NCBI RefSeq assembly: GCF_002013895.1
Contig: NZ_MAFQ01000021.1
Coordinates: 1 to 64,000 of the forward strand
Origin: Mycobacteroides franklinii
GTDB taxonomy: Bacteria > Actinomycetota > Actinomycetes > Mycobacteriales > Mycobacteriaceae
Length of the DNA stretch: 64,000 bases
Reading direction: 5' to 3'
The notes below the pieces were generated by a model, which had not been told where the DNA came from, made no database searches, and worked only from the letters and a program-made list of their open reading frames with translations. Every line of letters begins with the position of its first letter. Position 1 is the stretch's first letter. The position numbers were made by a program, and so were the translations under genes. Shown piece after piece: positions 8,739 through 16,538 of this stretch.

Positions 8739-9608
8739 TCACCGCACTCGGTGTGCCGTCACCACGGCATTCCAGTCGCCCCGTGCGAGTCGGCGGCTGT
8801 TCGCCGGGTCGTAGTGATCCAGGAGCGCGGGCACCCGCTGGTGGGTGATCGCCTCAAATCCGTGTCGGGCAAGGAGTTCGTCCACCTGCGCGGCCGTCAT
8901 GCCCGTGCGGTACGGCTCACCCTTCCGGCTGACATAGCGCGATACCCGACGCACGTCCGGGCGTGGGCTGCCGTGACCCACGATGTCCGGATCGCCGTAG
9001 TCCATGATCAGTCGGCTGTCCGGGGTGCAGAGGTTTTCGAGCTGCGCCAGTGTCGATTCCAGTGCGGGGGTTGTCAGGTAGTACGTGACGCCCAGCCACA
9101 CCACCAGTGCCGGTCTGGCCGAATCGAACCCGGCATTGCGCAGACCGGTGGCCACGTCGTCCCGCTCGAAATCGCAGGGCACCCAGTGTGGCTGGAATCC
9201 GTGACGTTCCAATAGATGCCTCTTGTCGTGCTGCGTCGAGGGTGCGTCGACCTCGAACACGGTGACGGGCAGTGACCCAAGGTGCTGACTGCTGGTGTCG
9301 AACCCTGCGCCAAGGACCACGACCTGGGAAATGCCGGATGCTGCCGCCGCGCGCAGCTGGTCGTCGGAGACCCGCCGACGCAACACAATATGCGCGTGCA
9401 GACCGGGGCACCACCGGTCCAGCAGCCGCAGGCCCCACCGCGCGACGGTCGGTGAGGCCAGGCCGAGGCGAAATGCCGGGTGCGTCACGAACCATCCGGA
9501 TTGCGGGTCGTCCAGCAGTGCCCCGGCTTGCAGCGATTCGGCGGCGCGCTGCCAAGCATTGAATTGTGCGGTCAGGCTTGCGGTTTGGTCGAGCCGGCGT
9601 AAAGACAT
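8739..9608 (-). CDS. Class I SAM-dependent methyltransferase (TIGR00027 type)
   Basis: Member of the large mycobacterial family of putative SAM-dependent methyltransferases related to Rv0725c/Rv0726c. Family signatures are SLTAQFNAWQRAAES near the start, the SAM loop VVVLGAGFDTSS, the acidic strand VFEVDAPSTQHDKR, and VWLGVTYYLT. The substrate is unknown. ATG 9608 gives 289 residues and is preceded by a TATTCT -10-like box ending six bases upstream, so the mRNA is probably leaderless. A paralogue lies at 60709-61602. The gene converges with mpa, seven bases apart. Confidence 0.82.
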   Translation of the reverse strand: MSLRRLDQTASLTAQFNAWQRAAESLQAGALLDDPQSGWFVTHPAFRLGLASPTVARWGLRLLDRWCPGLHAHIVLRRRVSDDQLRAAAASGISQVVVLGAGFDTSSQHLGSLPVTVFEVDAPSTQHDKRHLLERHGFQPHWVPCDFERDDVATGLRNAGFDSARPALVVWLGVTYYLTTPALESTLAQLENLCTPDSRLIMDYGDPDIVGHGSPRPDVRRVSRYVSRKGEPYRTGMTAAQVDELLARHGFEAITHQRVPALLDHYDPANSRRLARGDWNAVVTAHRVR

Positions 9609-9738
9609 ACGCCGAGAATAGAAACCTCGGCGGGCCGAAAAGGGCGCACTGGCAGCGAATGGCAGTGCCTGGCAGGCGACGGCGCTGCTGGTCAGCGCGG
9701 CGTTCCTAGCATGGCCAGTACAGCCCACAGGAGGTTCC

Positions 9739-10344
9739 ATGAAACCCAAAGACATGCTTGCCGCCGAGCGCGCAAGCCTGGCCGAATTTCTGTACACGCT
9801 CTCCGATGAGGACTGGTTGGCCCCGTCGCTCTGCGACGGTTGGCGGGTGCGCGACGTCGCGGCACACATGGCCCTCGATGCCATACCGCTCGGCGTCTAC
9901 CTCGGCGCCGCGGCACGAGCCCGATCAATCGACAAGCTGAACAACCACTTCGTCCACGAGGCCAGCGAAATGTCCATACCGGACCTATTGCACCATGTCG
10001 AATCGGGCATCCGGCCGGGGCCATGGGGCCATCTCATGCCGTCGGCCCTGCATACCGACGCCATGGTGCATCAGCAAGACATCCGGCGGCCACTGGGCCG
10101 GCCGCGCCTCATTCCCGAGGAGAGGTTGCACTACGCGCTAGCGCATCCGGATTTCGGCGCCAATCCACGCCGATACACCAAGGGCCTGCGTTTCGTCGCC
10201 ACCGATGTGGACTGGGCCAGGGGGAGCGGGCCGGAAGTGCGGGGTGCCGGCGAAGCGCTGGTGCTGGCAATGGCGGGTCGTCCCGCTGTGCTGAGCGAGC
10301 TGGAAGGTGACGGCGTACCGACCCTGGCTGCTCGGATGGGCTAG
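9739..10344 (+). CDS. Mycothiol-dependent maleylpyruvate isomerase-family (DinB-like) protein
   Basis: Predicted four-helix DinB/MDMPI-type protein, a superfamily that includes mycothiol-dependent isomerases and thiol transferases. The N-terminal pattern (LAAERASLAEFLYTLSDEDW ... SLCDGWRVRDVAAHMALD) is characteristic of the mycothiol maleylpyruvate isomerase N-terminal domain, with His in VAAHMA and in ALHTDAMVHQQD as likely metal ligands. AGGAGG at 9730-9735 precedes ATG 9739. The enzymatic activity cannot be stated. Its stop overlaps the convergent membrane protein gene by four bases. Confidence 0.75.
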   Translation: MKPKDMLAAERASLAEFLYTLSDEDWLAPSLCDGWRVRDVAAHMALDAIPLGVYLGAAARARSIDKLNNHFVHEASEMSIPDLLHHVESGIRPGPWGHLMPSALHTDAMVHQQDIRRPLGRPRLIPEERLHYALAHPDFGANPRRYTKGLRFVATDVDWARGSGPEVRGAGEALVLAMAGRPAVLSELEGDGVPTLAARMG

Positions 10345-11531
10345 TTGCGCGAGGCAGCGAGGTAGGCGTCGCGTCCGGCCAGGCTCACCGCGACATCGGC
10401 GATCAGTGGCTCGAAGAACCGGCTGCGGTACTGCGGGTCGACGCTGCTGTTCACCGTGAAGTACAGCCCGGACAGCACCGCGACCAGCAGCGCCATGTGA
10501 ATGAGGGTCTGCGGCAAGCCGATCCGGATGCCGAACCACGTCCCGGCGCAGGGAGGTGCCGCCCCGGAGGGACATGCGGCCTCGTTGGACCACAGGACCA
10601 TCACGTCGTGCGGCACCGCGACGATGCCGAGCAGCAGGAAGAAGGCGAACACACCCGTGGTGAAGAAGATGACCTGGATGGCCTGCGAAACCACCATGAC
10701 CAGCAGCACATTGATCCGCTCCGGCCACCGCAACGCGGGCCGCGGCACCTCGTCATCAAGGAGATCGGCCAGCGGAGTATCGGCCAGCAGTACCGCCGTC
10801 CCCGCCGACTCGGCGCGGCTCTCGCGCAGGTTGGCGAGCTCGTCGCGCACGGTCACCACCATGAACGCGACCGCTGTGACTGCCAGGAAACCAATTGTCT
10901 GCCAAAGCCTCTCGCGGGTGATACGGGCCGAGAGCTGCCAGAGCTCTCCGGTGAAGAACACCACCACGGTCAGCATGAGCAGCGGCAGCGCACGGGACAT
11001 GAGGGTGCCGAGGGCGCCGAATTGTGTTGAGGAATAACGCAGTGCCCACAGCCCGATGGACCCGGCGCCGAGGTAGGTGAGCCAGATCAGTGCCAGTGCG
11101 GCCAGGAGATGGGCGGGCATCCGTGCCGCTGCGGCCGCCCACGTGCCGGTATCGGCGACGGGCAGCGCGATCACGAAGATCGCGATCACCAGCCACGACA
11201 AGGTGCGGCGCACCACGTCGGCGCGGATGGTTCCCGCACGCTGCAGTGCGATCAGCACCAATGGTTGCGCCGCCATCAACAGGGCCACCACTCCCAGCAG
11301 GATCATCAGCACGACCGAGCGCGTCTCGTTATCAGTGGAGAGAAGCTCGTACAGTGCGACGCCCGCGCCTGTGATTCCGATCATGGGTGCGGCGCGGTCG
11401 AGGAGCTCGCGCGAACGCACTCGACGGTCCAGCACGACGGGCAGCCCCCGCGCCAGGAACCACTCGTGGACGTCCTCGAGATTTCGCACTACGTCATGAT
11501 TGCCGGTCTTCAAACGAAACCCGAGGACCAC
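10341..11531 (-). CDS. Multi-pass membrane protein of unknown function
   Basis: Not recognised. A cytoplasmic-looking N-terminal segment (DVHEWFLARGLPVVLDRRVRSREL) precedes many hydrophobic helices, for example VVLMILLGVVALLMAAQPLVL, LSWLVIAIFVIALPV, LLAALALIWLTYLGAGSIGL, LPLLMLTVVVFF and TIGFLAVTAVAFMVV. The last part contains a Cys pair (EAACPSGAAPPCAG) predicted outside the membrane between two helices, followed by LIHMALLVAVLSGLYF. The GTG at 11531 is the longest start and has no clear ribosome-binding site; GTG 11489 is possible. It is divergent from sigL, whose regulated promoter lies between them. Confidence 0.65.
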   Translation of the reverse strand: MVLGFRLKTGNHDVVRNLEDVHEWFLARGLPVVLDRRVRSRELLDRAAPMIGITGAGVALYELLSTDNETRSVVLMILLGVVALLMAAQPLVLIALQRAGTIRADVVRRTLSWLVIAIFVIALPVADTGTWAAAAARMPAHLLAALALIWLTYLGAGSIGLWALRYSSTQFGALGTLMSRALPLLMLTVVVFFTGELWQLSARITRERLWQTIGFLAVTAVAFMVVTVRDELANLRESRAESAGTAVLLADTPLADLLDDEVPRPALRWPERINVLLVMVVSQAIQVIFFTTGVFAFFLLLGIVAVPHDVMVLWSNEAACPSGAAPPCAGTWFGIRIGLPQTLIHMALLVAVLSGLYFTVNSSVDPQYRSRFFEPLIADVAVSLAGRDAYLAASRN

Positions 11532-11603
11532 CCCGGCGTGTTCGGTGCATCATGGGCAGGGCCTCAAGTTGCCCCTGGTACGGGTGGATATTCGGGCGTA
11601 TTT

Positions 11604-11631
11604 TGAACCAATCGGGCGGTCGGATCGTGTA
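11604..11631 (+). promoter_or_regulatory. SigL-type ECF promoter of sigL-rslA
   Basis: TGAACC at 11604-11609 and CGTGTA at 11626-11631 are separated by exactly 16 bases, matching the published M. tuberculosis SigL consensus (TGAACC, 16-17 bases, CGTGT) as I recall it. The element lies 17 bases before the sigL ATG and indicates autoregulation. Confidence 0.82.
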
Positions 11632-11648
11632 ACCGTCGGAGGTGTTCC

Positions 11649-12221
11649 ATGGCGGATGGGCAGGCTGGGCCTGACCGAACGAGCGTAAGTGGCTCGTCGG
11701 GGCGTGATGGTCTTCGCGCAAGCGGCTCATCGTCGCTGATGAGAGCCTTTTACGACGAGTACGCGGGCCCGTTGCACCGGTACGTCATGCATCTGACACA
11801 CGACTCGGCGCTCGCGGAAGACATCGTGCAGGAGGTGCTGTTGCGTGCCTGGCGGCATCCGACGTTGGTGAACCAGACTGAAGGCTCCGCCCGCGCCTGG
11901 CTGTTCACCGTTGCCCACAATCTGGTGCGCGATAACGCGCGGAGCTCACGTTTTCGCAGTGAGATCGCCACCGCGGAGACGCCGGAGTTCGCGTCCCCGG
12001 ATCAGGTGGACGCGACGCTGGACGCGTGGCTGGTCGCCGAGGCGCTGCGCACACTGTCTACCGATCACCGAGCCGTCATCCTGCGCGCGTACTACCGCGG
12101 GAGCTCGGTCGCCGACATATCCGCTGAGCTGGGGGTGCCCGAGGGTACCGTCAAATCACGCCTTCACTACGGTGTGCGCGCACTCCGGTTGTCGCTGCAG
12201 GAAATGGGGGTCACGCGATGA
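11649..12221 (+). CDS. sigL: ECF RNA polymerase sigma factor SigL
   Basis: Extracytoplasmic-function sigma factor with region 2 (LMRAFYDEYAGPLHRYVMHLTHDSALAEDIVQEVLLRAWRHP) and region 4 helix-turn-helix (SVADISAELGVPEGTVKSRLHYGVRALRLSLQEMGVTR). The last 30 residues are nearly identical to M. tuberculosis SigL as I recall it. GGAGG at 11638-11642 places ATG 11649. Its stop overlaps the rslA start (ATGA), the usual sigma/anti-sigma coupling. Residues 22-28 (LRASGSS) are encoded by one copy of a dispersed repeat and extend the N-terminus compared with SigL. Two SigL-type promoters nearby define a likely local regulon. Confidence 0.92.
   Translation: MADGQAGPDRTSVSGSSGRDGLRASGSSSLMRAFYDEYAGPLHRYVMHLTHDSALAEDIVQEVLLRAWRHPTLVNQTEGSARAWLFTVAHNLVRDNARSSRFRSEIATAETPEFASPDQVDATLDAWLVAEALRTLSTDHRAVILRAYYRGSSVADISAELGVPEGTVKSRLHYGVRALRLSLQEMGVTR
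11711..11732 (+). repeat. Dispersed repeat, copy A (in sigL)
   Basis: The core CTTCGCGCAAGC-GGCTCAT, preceded by T and followed by CG, is shared with 34819-34839 (opposite strand) and, with one A/G change, with two copies at 55168-55222. Here it encodes LRASGSS in the variable N-terminal segment of SigL. Confidence 0.7.
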
Positions 12222-12964
12222 CTATCGAACATGTCTACGCCGACTGGGACGCTGCCTACGTACTGGGTGCGTTGTCGTCGACCGAACGGCGTGAGTACGA
12301 ACAGCACCTGGTCGATTGCGCCAGCTGCCAGCGTGCGCTGTCCGAGGTGACCGCGATGCCCGGTCTGCTGTCCAAGGTCGATCGCGGCTATGCCGAGAAG
12401 ATGGAACTCGAAGACCCGCCTGCCCTCGCGAAGCCGGTCACCAGCTGCCCGGTGCAGGCGCTGTGGCCCAAGCTGCAGGCCCGGTGGCGGCGGCAGAGCG
12501 CGGTGCGTCGACTGGCTTATGTGGGCGCGGTCGCGGTAGCCGCGACCGTAGCGCTGACTGTTTCGCTGGTGCCGCCGCCGTGGTACCACCGGCCCGCACC
12601 GATGAACGTGGCGGCTGGCTCGCTACCGTCGGGTGAGCATTGGCAACCGATGCGCCAGGTGACACCTTCGCCGATGAGCGCGCAGGTGGCACTCGTGCGA
12701 GACGGCACCGGCACCCGCATCGAAATGTGGTGCAGTTATCCGGCGTATGGCGACGACCCCGATGATTCGGCAGCGCCGTACGCGCTGCGGATCGGCACCC
12801 GGGCCGGCGGGAACATCATCGCCAGCTCGTGGACTGCCAAGCCCGGCTCGACGATGATGACATCGACGACCGTCCCCATGGCGCAGGACCAGATCGAGAG
12901 CGTTCAGGTCATCGACAATCACGGCGACGCCTCACCGCTCGTGTTCCTCGAATTGCGCCGCTGA
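12218..12964 (+). CDS. rslA: Anti-sigma factor RslA
   Basis: Membrane-anchored anti-sigma factor that would hold SigL inactive. The cytoplasmic zinc-binding anti-sigma domain has H-x3-C-x2-C (HLVDCASC) and begins YADWDAAYVLGALSSTERREYEQHL, very like M. tuberculosis RslA. One transmembrane helix follows at about residues 98-118 (LAYVGAVAVAATVALTVSLV). The extracytoplasmic C-terminal domain (about 130 residues) ends in EIESVQVID-like sequence similar to RslA. Redox or zinc loss at the Cys pair is the known release mechanism for this family. Translation is coupled to sigL through ATGA. Confidence 0.88.
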   Translation: MTIEHVYADWDAAYVLGALSSTERREYEQHLVDCASCQRALSEVTAMPGLLSKVDRGYAEKMELEDPPALAKPVTSCPVQALWPKLQARWRRQSAVRRLAYVGAVAVAATVALTVSLVPPPWYHRPAPMNVAAGSLPSGEHWQPMRQVTPSPMSAQVALVRDGTGTRIEMWCSYPAYGDDPDDSAAPYALRIGTRAGGNIIASSWTAKPGSTMMTSTTVPMAQDQIESVQVIDNHGDASPLVFLELRR

Positions 12965-13046
12965 GGGTTTCGCGCACCCGGCTCGTGATGCTTTGACGTG
13001 CCTATCTTCGGCGAACCTGAAACCTGATTCATGTTGTGCCATCACA

Positions 13047-13066
13047 TGATTGAGATAACTCAATCA
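13047..13066. promoter_or_regulatory. Inverted repeat between rslA and the ThDP operon
   Basis: Perfect 8-bp arms TGATTGAG and CTCAATCA flank ATAA, followed by CTTTTTCTTT. It lies 18 bases upstream of the SigL-type -35 element. It could be an operator for the operon or a weak, A/T-rich terminator for sigL-rslA; its position next to the promoter favours an operator. Confidence 0.5.
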
Positions 13067-13084
13067 CTTTTTCTTTCGGATTGT

Positions 13085-13112
13085 TGAACCGGTCACGTGT
13101 GGCAGTCGTGTA
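13085..13112 (+). promoter_or_regulatory. SigL-type ECF promoter of the ThDP-KASIII-aminotransferase operon
   Basis: TGAACC at 13085-13090 and CGTGTA at 13107-13112, again 16 bases apart, are identical in both elements and spacing to the promoter before sigL. The ATG at 13119 lies six bases after the -10 element and has no Shine-Dalgarno sequence, so the transcript is likely leaderless. Confidence 0.8.
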
Positions 13113-13118
13113 CTAATC

Positions 13119-14882
13119 ATGACCACCCCGATATGTGCTCGGAGCTACGCGGCAGGCGACCTTCCGCTCCGCAACGGGAACATACGAGTGGTTGACTGGC
13201 TCGCCTCCGAGCTGCGTCGCCACGCCGTCGATTTCGTCTTCGGTGTCGACGGTGCCAATATCGAGGATCTCTACGATGCGGTGCACTACACGCCAGGTAT
13301 CGGGGCGATCGTTGCCAAACATGAGTTCTCGGCGGGGACCATGGCCGACGGTTATGCGCGTGCCACCTCACGCATGAGTGTGGTGGCCACGACATCCGGT
13401 GGTGGTGCCGTCAATCTGGTTCCGGCGCTTGCTGAATCATATGCAAGTGGGGTGCCGGTGCTGGCGATCGTGGGACAGCCGCCGCGCCCGTTGGAGGGCA
13501 ACGGCGCGTTTCAGGACGGCAGTGGGCGCGCCGGCAGCATGGATCTGCAGTCAGTCTTCCGGCCCATCTCCGGATACTGCGCCCGTGTGGAACGCCCCGA
13601 GGAAATCGCCGAGGCGCTCACCCATGCCCTTATGGCCGTCCGTGACGGCTTGCCTGCGGTTCTGTTGATTCCTAAGGATGTTCAGCAGGCGCAGCTGGCG
13701 TCCGTCCCGCAGATGCGGGAGCCCCATCAGCGGATGGGGGCGGTGCCCGCGCAGCTCGCCGATTTCGCACAGCATCTGGCCGAAACGCCCGGAAGAATTC
13801 TGGTGGTGGCGGGGCCGGAGGTCGCCCGACACAACGCTCGTGACGAGCTATCGCTTCTCATTGATCGTCTGGATGCATTCGTGGCGATCTCTCCCGATGC
13901 CAAAGATGCTGTGGACAGCGAGAACCCGCGACTGCTGGGCGTCATTGGCGTGATGGGACACCCGGCGGTCGAGCGGGTGTTGCGTCACGGCGTCACCTGC
14001 ATATGTATCGGCACGACCATGCCCGTGATGACCCGGGGAGGTGTCGACTTCACCACAACCCCGGTGCTGTCCGTTGGCTCCGTGACGCCGCATATCGCGT
14101 CCCGGCACTTACAGACCGAGGATCTGTCCTCGACGCTGACCGGCCTCGCCGCGGCCCTGCCCGCGCGCTCGGACGCATCGGATAGTGAAACACTCTACGC
14201 CCCAGCTCATCTCGAACCGCCCGCGCATGAGGGTGATGGTGTGCGATACCACGACGCCATGCATGTACTGGACCAGGCGATTCCTGCCGGTGCCGATATC
14301 TTCGTGGACGCGGGCAATACCGGAGCCGCTGCGGTTCACTACCTAGGTGCTCGGCACAACGGCCGCTACGTCGTCGCCCTCGGAATGGGTGGCATGGGGT
14401 ACGCCTTCGGCGCCGGTATCGGCTGCGCGTTCGCGCGTGCCGGCCGCACCGTGGTGATTGCAGGTGATGGCGCATTCTTCATGCACGGCTTGGAGATTCA
14501 TACGGCCATCGAGCACAGGCTGCCGGTGACATTCGTCATCGTCAACAACAATGCGCACGCCATGTGCGTCACGCGCGAGCAGCTCTACTACGGCGGGGGC
14601 TACAGCTTCAACCGGTTCGCGCCCTCACACATCGCGTCCGGACTGGCCGCGATGTTCCCTGGCCTGGTGTGCCATTCGGCCGCCACGGTGGCCGATTTCG
14701 AGGCCGCCATGCACGAGGCGATGACGCACAGCGGGCCGTCCGTGGTGGAGGTCGTCTGCTCCACCGATGAGATACCCCCGTTCGCCCCGTTCTTGTCATC
14801 CGAAATCGCTAAGGAGAAAACGCATGACCGACACGATCACCGAAACATCCAAGCCCGGCCTGAAAGCTTTGCCCGCGCTTAG
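13119..14882 (+). CDS. Thiamine diphosphate-dependent enzyme (acetolactate synthase/decarboxylase-like)
   Basis: ThDP enzyme that would decarboxylate a 2-keto acid or join two carbonyl compounds; the substrate is unknown. The N-terminal Pyr domain has the catalytic Glu in KHEFSAGTMADGYAR (Glu69), a middle Rossmann-like domain follows (about 195-340), and the C-terminal PP domain carries the cofactor motif GDG(449-451)-x24-NNN(476-478). It is first in an operon with a small unknown protein, a KASIII-like enzyme and an aminotransferase, all probably under a SigL-type promoter. No ribosome-binding site precedes ATG 13119. Its 3' end overlaps the next gene by 59 bases, unusually long for this cluster. 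It is not the housekeeping IlvB judging by its context; function remains open. Confidence 0.8.
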   Translation: MTTPICARSYAAGDLPLRNGNIRVVDWLASELRRHAVDFVFGVDGANIEDLYDAVHYTPGIGAIVAKHEFSAGTMADGYARATSRMSVVATTSGGGAVNLVPALAESYASGVPVLAIVGQPPRPLEGNGAFQDGSGRAGSMDLQSVFRPISGYCARVERPEEIAEALTHALMAVRDGLPAVLLIPKDVQQAQLASVPQMREPHQRMGAVPAQLADFAQHLAETPGRILVVAGPEVARHNARDELSLLIDRLDAFVAISPDAKDAVDSENPRLLGVIGVMGHPAVERVLRHGVTCICIGTTMPVMTRGGVDFTTTPVLSVGSVTPHIASRHLQTEDLSSTLTGLAAALPARSDASDSETLYAPAHLEPPAHEGDGVRYHDAMHVLDQAIPAGADIFVDAGNTGAAAVHYLGARHNGRYVVALGMGGMGYAFGAGIGCAFARAGRTVVIAGDGAFFMHGLEIHTAIEHRLPVTFVIVNNNAHAMCVTREQLYYGGGYSFNRFAPSHIASGLAAMFPGLVCHSAATVADFEAAMHEAMTHSGPSVVEVVCSTDEIPPFAPFLSSEIAKEKTHDRHDHRNIQARPESFARA

Positions 14883-15528
14883 CGATATCGCCGCCGACGC
14901 TGGTACCGAGGACGCGCTTCCCGGCGTACACCGCATCGAGACCTCGCCCCGTGAGAAGGCGACGCCGGTCATCATGGACATGATGCGGTCGGTGTATCCG
15001 CACGATCAGGTGTTCGGCCCGTTCTGCACGGTCCAAGAGTATGTGGACTGTCCGCCCGATGAATTGCACCGCTACCTGTCCGACACCCGTTGCCTGGAGG
15101 AGTGGACCTATAGCCTGCGTGGCTTCGAAGAGACCGATGAGCCCGGGCTGTGGAGTGCCCATGATCGGTTGGGGTCCGACACACTGATCTACACCCGTAC
15201 CGAGTCGAACGCGGACTCCGGGACCGTCGACTATCACTGCGCCTGGGATCAGGGCGATCACCTGTGGATGATCTACCTCATGCGGGTGGTCGACGCGCAG
15301 ATCGTACTCAACAAGCCGGGCTCCGTCGTGCTGTGGACCAACTGCCACCACCCGTTCTATGACGAGAATCCCTATCCGGAAACCGCTCCACCACAACGGA
15401 AGCCGTGGGTAGGTGACTTCTGGGACATGTTCGGCGCGGGCCATCTCCTGGAGCTGCTGAATCTCAAGGCCATCGCCGAATACCGCCACAGCCATGGGCT
15501 GCCGATTGTTCCGGAGTGGATGAAATGA
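14824..15528 (+). CDS. Unknown protein of ThDP operon, possible SRPBCC-like fold
   Basis: Not recognised with certainty. The 234 residues are soluble, with an Ala/Pro-rich start. The central part (VQEYVDCPPDELHRYLSDTRCLEEWTYSLRGFEE, then LWSAHDRLGSDTLIYTRTES) has the rhythm of START/polyketide-cyclase proteins, where a hydrophobic pocket binds a small ligand. The later segment LWTNCHHPFYDENPYPE contains clustered His/Cys that could bind metal. AAGGAG seven bases before ATG 14824 fixes the start inside the preceding gene. The stop overlaps the KASIII gene (ATGA), so it is translationally coupled and should take part in the same pathway. Confidence 0.7.
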   Translation: MTDTITETSKPGLKALPALSDIAADAGTEDALPGVHRIETSPREKATPVIMDMMRSVYPHDQVFGPFCTVQEYVDCPPDELHRYLSDTRCLEEWTYSLRGFEETDEPGLWSAHDRLGSDTLIYTRTESNADSGTVDYHCAWDQGDHLWMIYLMRVVDAQIVLNKPGSVVLWTNCHHPFYDENPYPETAPPQRKPWVGDFWDMFGAGHLLELLNLKAIAEYRHSHGLPIVPEWMK

Positions 15529-16538
15529 CCGTCAGTATCTTCGATATCTCCAGCTATCTTCCCCAGAATCGCGTCAGCGCAGATTATTTCGCGCAGTACG
15601 CGAAGGACGACGACCTGGCCGAGAACGTCATGTTCCGCAGTCCGGCCTACCGGCATCATGTGGCGGCCGACGAGACGGCGGTGGACATGGCTGAGCGCGC
15701 CGTGGCCGGCCTCCGGGAAAGGCACGGGGAAGCGGTACTCGATGACGTCGACATTCTGCTGACACACACCCAGCTGCCGGATCTGCCGTTCGTGGGCTGC
15801 GGTGGCGAGGTGGCAAGCCGGTTGCAGATCCGCCCGGAGTGGATTCTGGACGTACACAACGGTGGTTGTGTGTCGTTTGTACTGATGCTCAAGCTCGTGC
15901 AACAGATGATGGCCTCATCGAGCGCACGCTCGGCACTGATCGTGAACATGCAGAACGCGGCGGGGCAGATCTTTGTACAGGAGCAGGTGCGCTCAACCGC
16001 TCAAGCCTCGATACCGGGAGACGGTGCCACCGCGGCGCTGATCACCCGTGACGGGGGGTCGCCGGTCCTAGGCATCGAGACCCGGAATTTCGGTGAGTAC
16101 GCCGGAGACATGACCTACGCGGTGACGCCTCATCGCAAGTATTGGGAGGCCGGATCGGGGCAGGGCCGGGTGGCCTTCACCGAGCACAAGATCAGCAAAG
16201 TGCTGGCCCGGGGTAACCGGATGGTGCCGGAGGTGGCGCTGGCGGTCTGCGACCGAATCGGAGTTCCTTCAACAGATCTCGATGCGTTGGTGACCAATCA
16301 GCCCAACCGGATATTCCTGCGGAACTGGCGCGATGCCCTGCAGTTGCCCAAGGAGAAGCACCCGGACACCTTCGACGAGTGCGGGAACCTGTTCGGGGTG
16401 GGTATTCCCCACACGCTCGACCAAGCAATCTCCGAGGGGCAGGTGCAGGCCGGCGACACGGTGATGCTGGCTGGATTCGCCCATGCCGGCGACTATGCGG
16501 CCGCCGCAGCGGTGCGATGGGGAGGGAGGGGCCAGTGA
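15525..16538 (+). CDS. KASIII-like thiolase-fold enzyme lacking the catalytic His
   Basis: Member of the beta-ketoacyl-ACP synthase III family, 337 residues. The acyl-accepting Cys is in HNGGCVSF (Cys115). FabH uses Cys112, His244 and Asn274; here the equivalents are Cys115, Asn258 (in VTNQPNRI, where FabH has VPHQANLRI) and Asn288 (in ECGNLFG), with the 30-residue spacing of the last two conserved. The missing His suggests an acyl-transfer or condensation reaction other than malonyl-ACP decarboxylation. The start overlaps the previous stop (ATGA), and the gene after it begins at an overlapping GTGA. Substrates are unknown; a role with the adjacent ThDP enzyme and aminotransferase is inferred from the operon. 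Confidence 0.8.
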   Translation: MTVSIFDISSYLPQNRVSADYFAQYAKDDDLAENVMFRSPAYRHHVAADETAVDMAERAVAGLRERHGEAVLDDVDILLTHTQLPDLPFVGCGGEVASRLQIRPEWILDVHNGGCVSFVLMLKLVQQMMASSSARSALIVNMQNAAGQIFVQEQVRSTAQASIPGDGATAALITRDGGSPVLGIETRNFGEYAGDMTYAVTPHRKYWEAGSGQGRVAFTEHKISKVLARGNRMVPEVALAVCDRIGVPSTDLDALVTNQPNRIFLRNWRDALQLPKEKHPDTFDECGNLFGVGIPHTLDQAISEGQVQAGDTVMLAGFAHAGDYAAAAAVRWGGRGQ

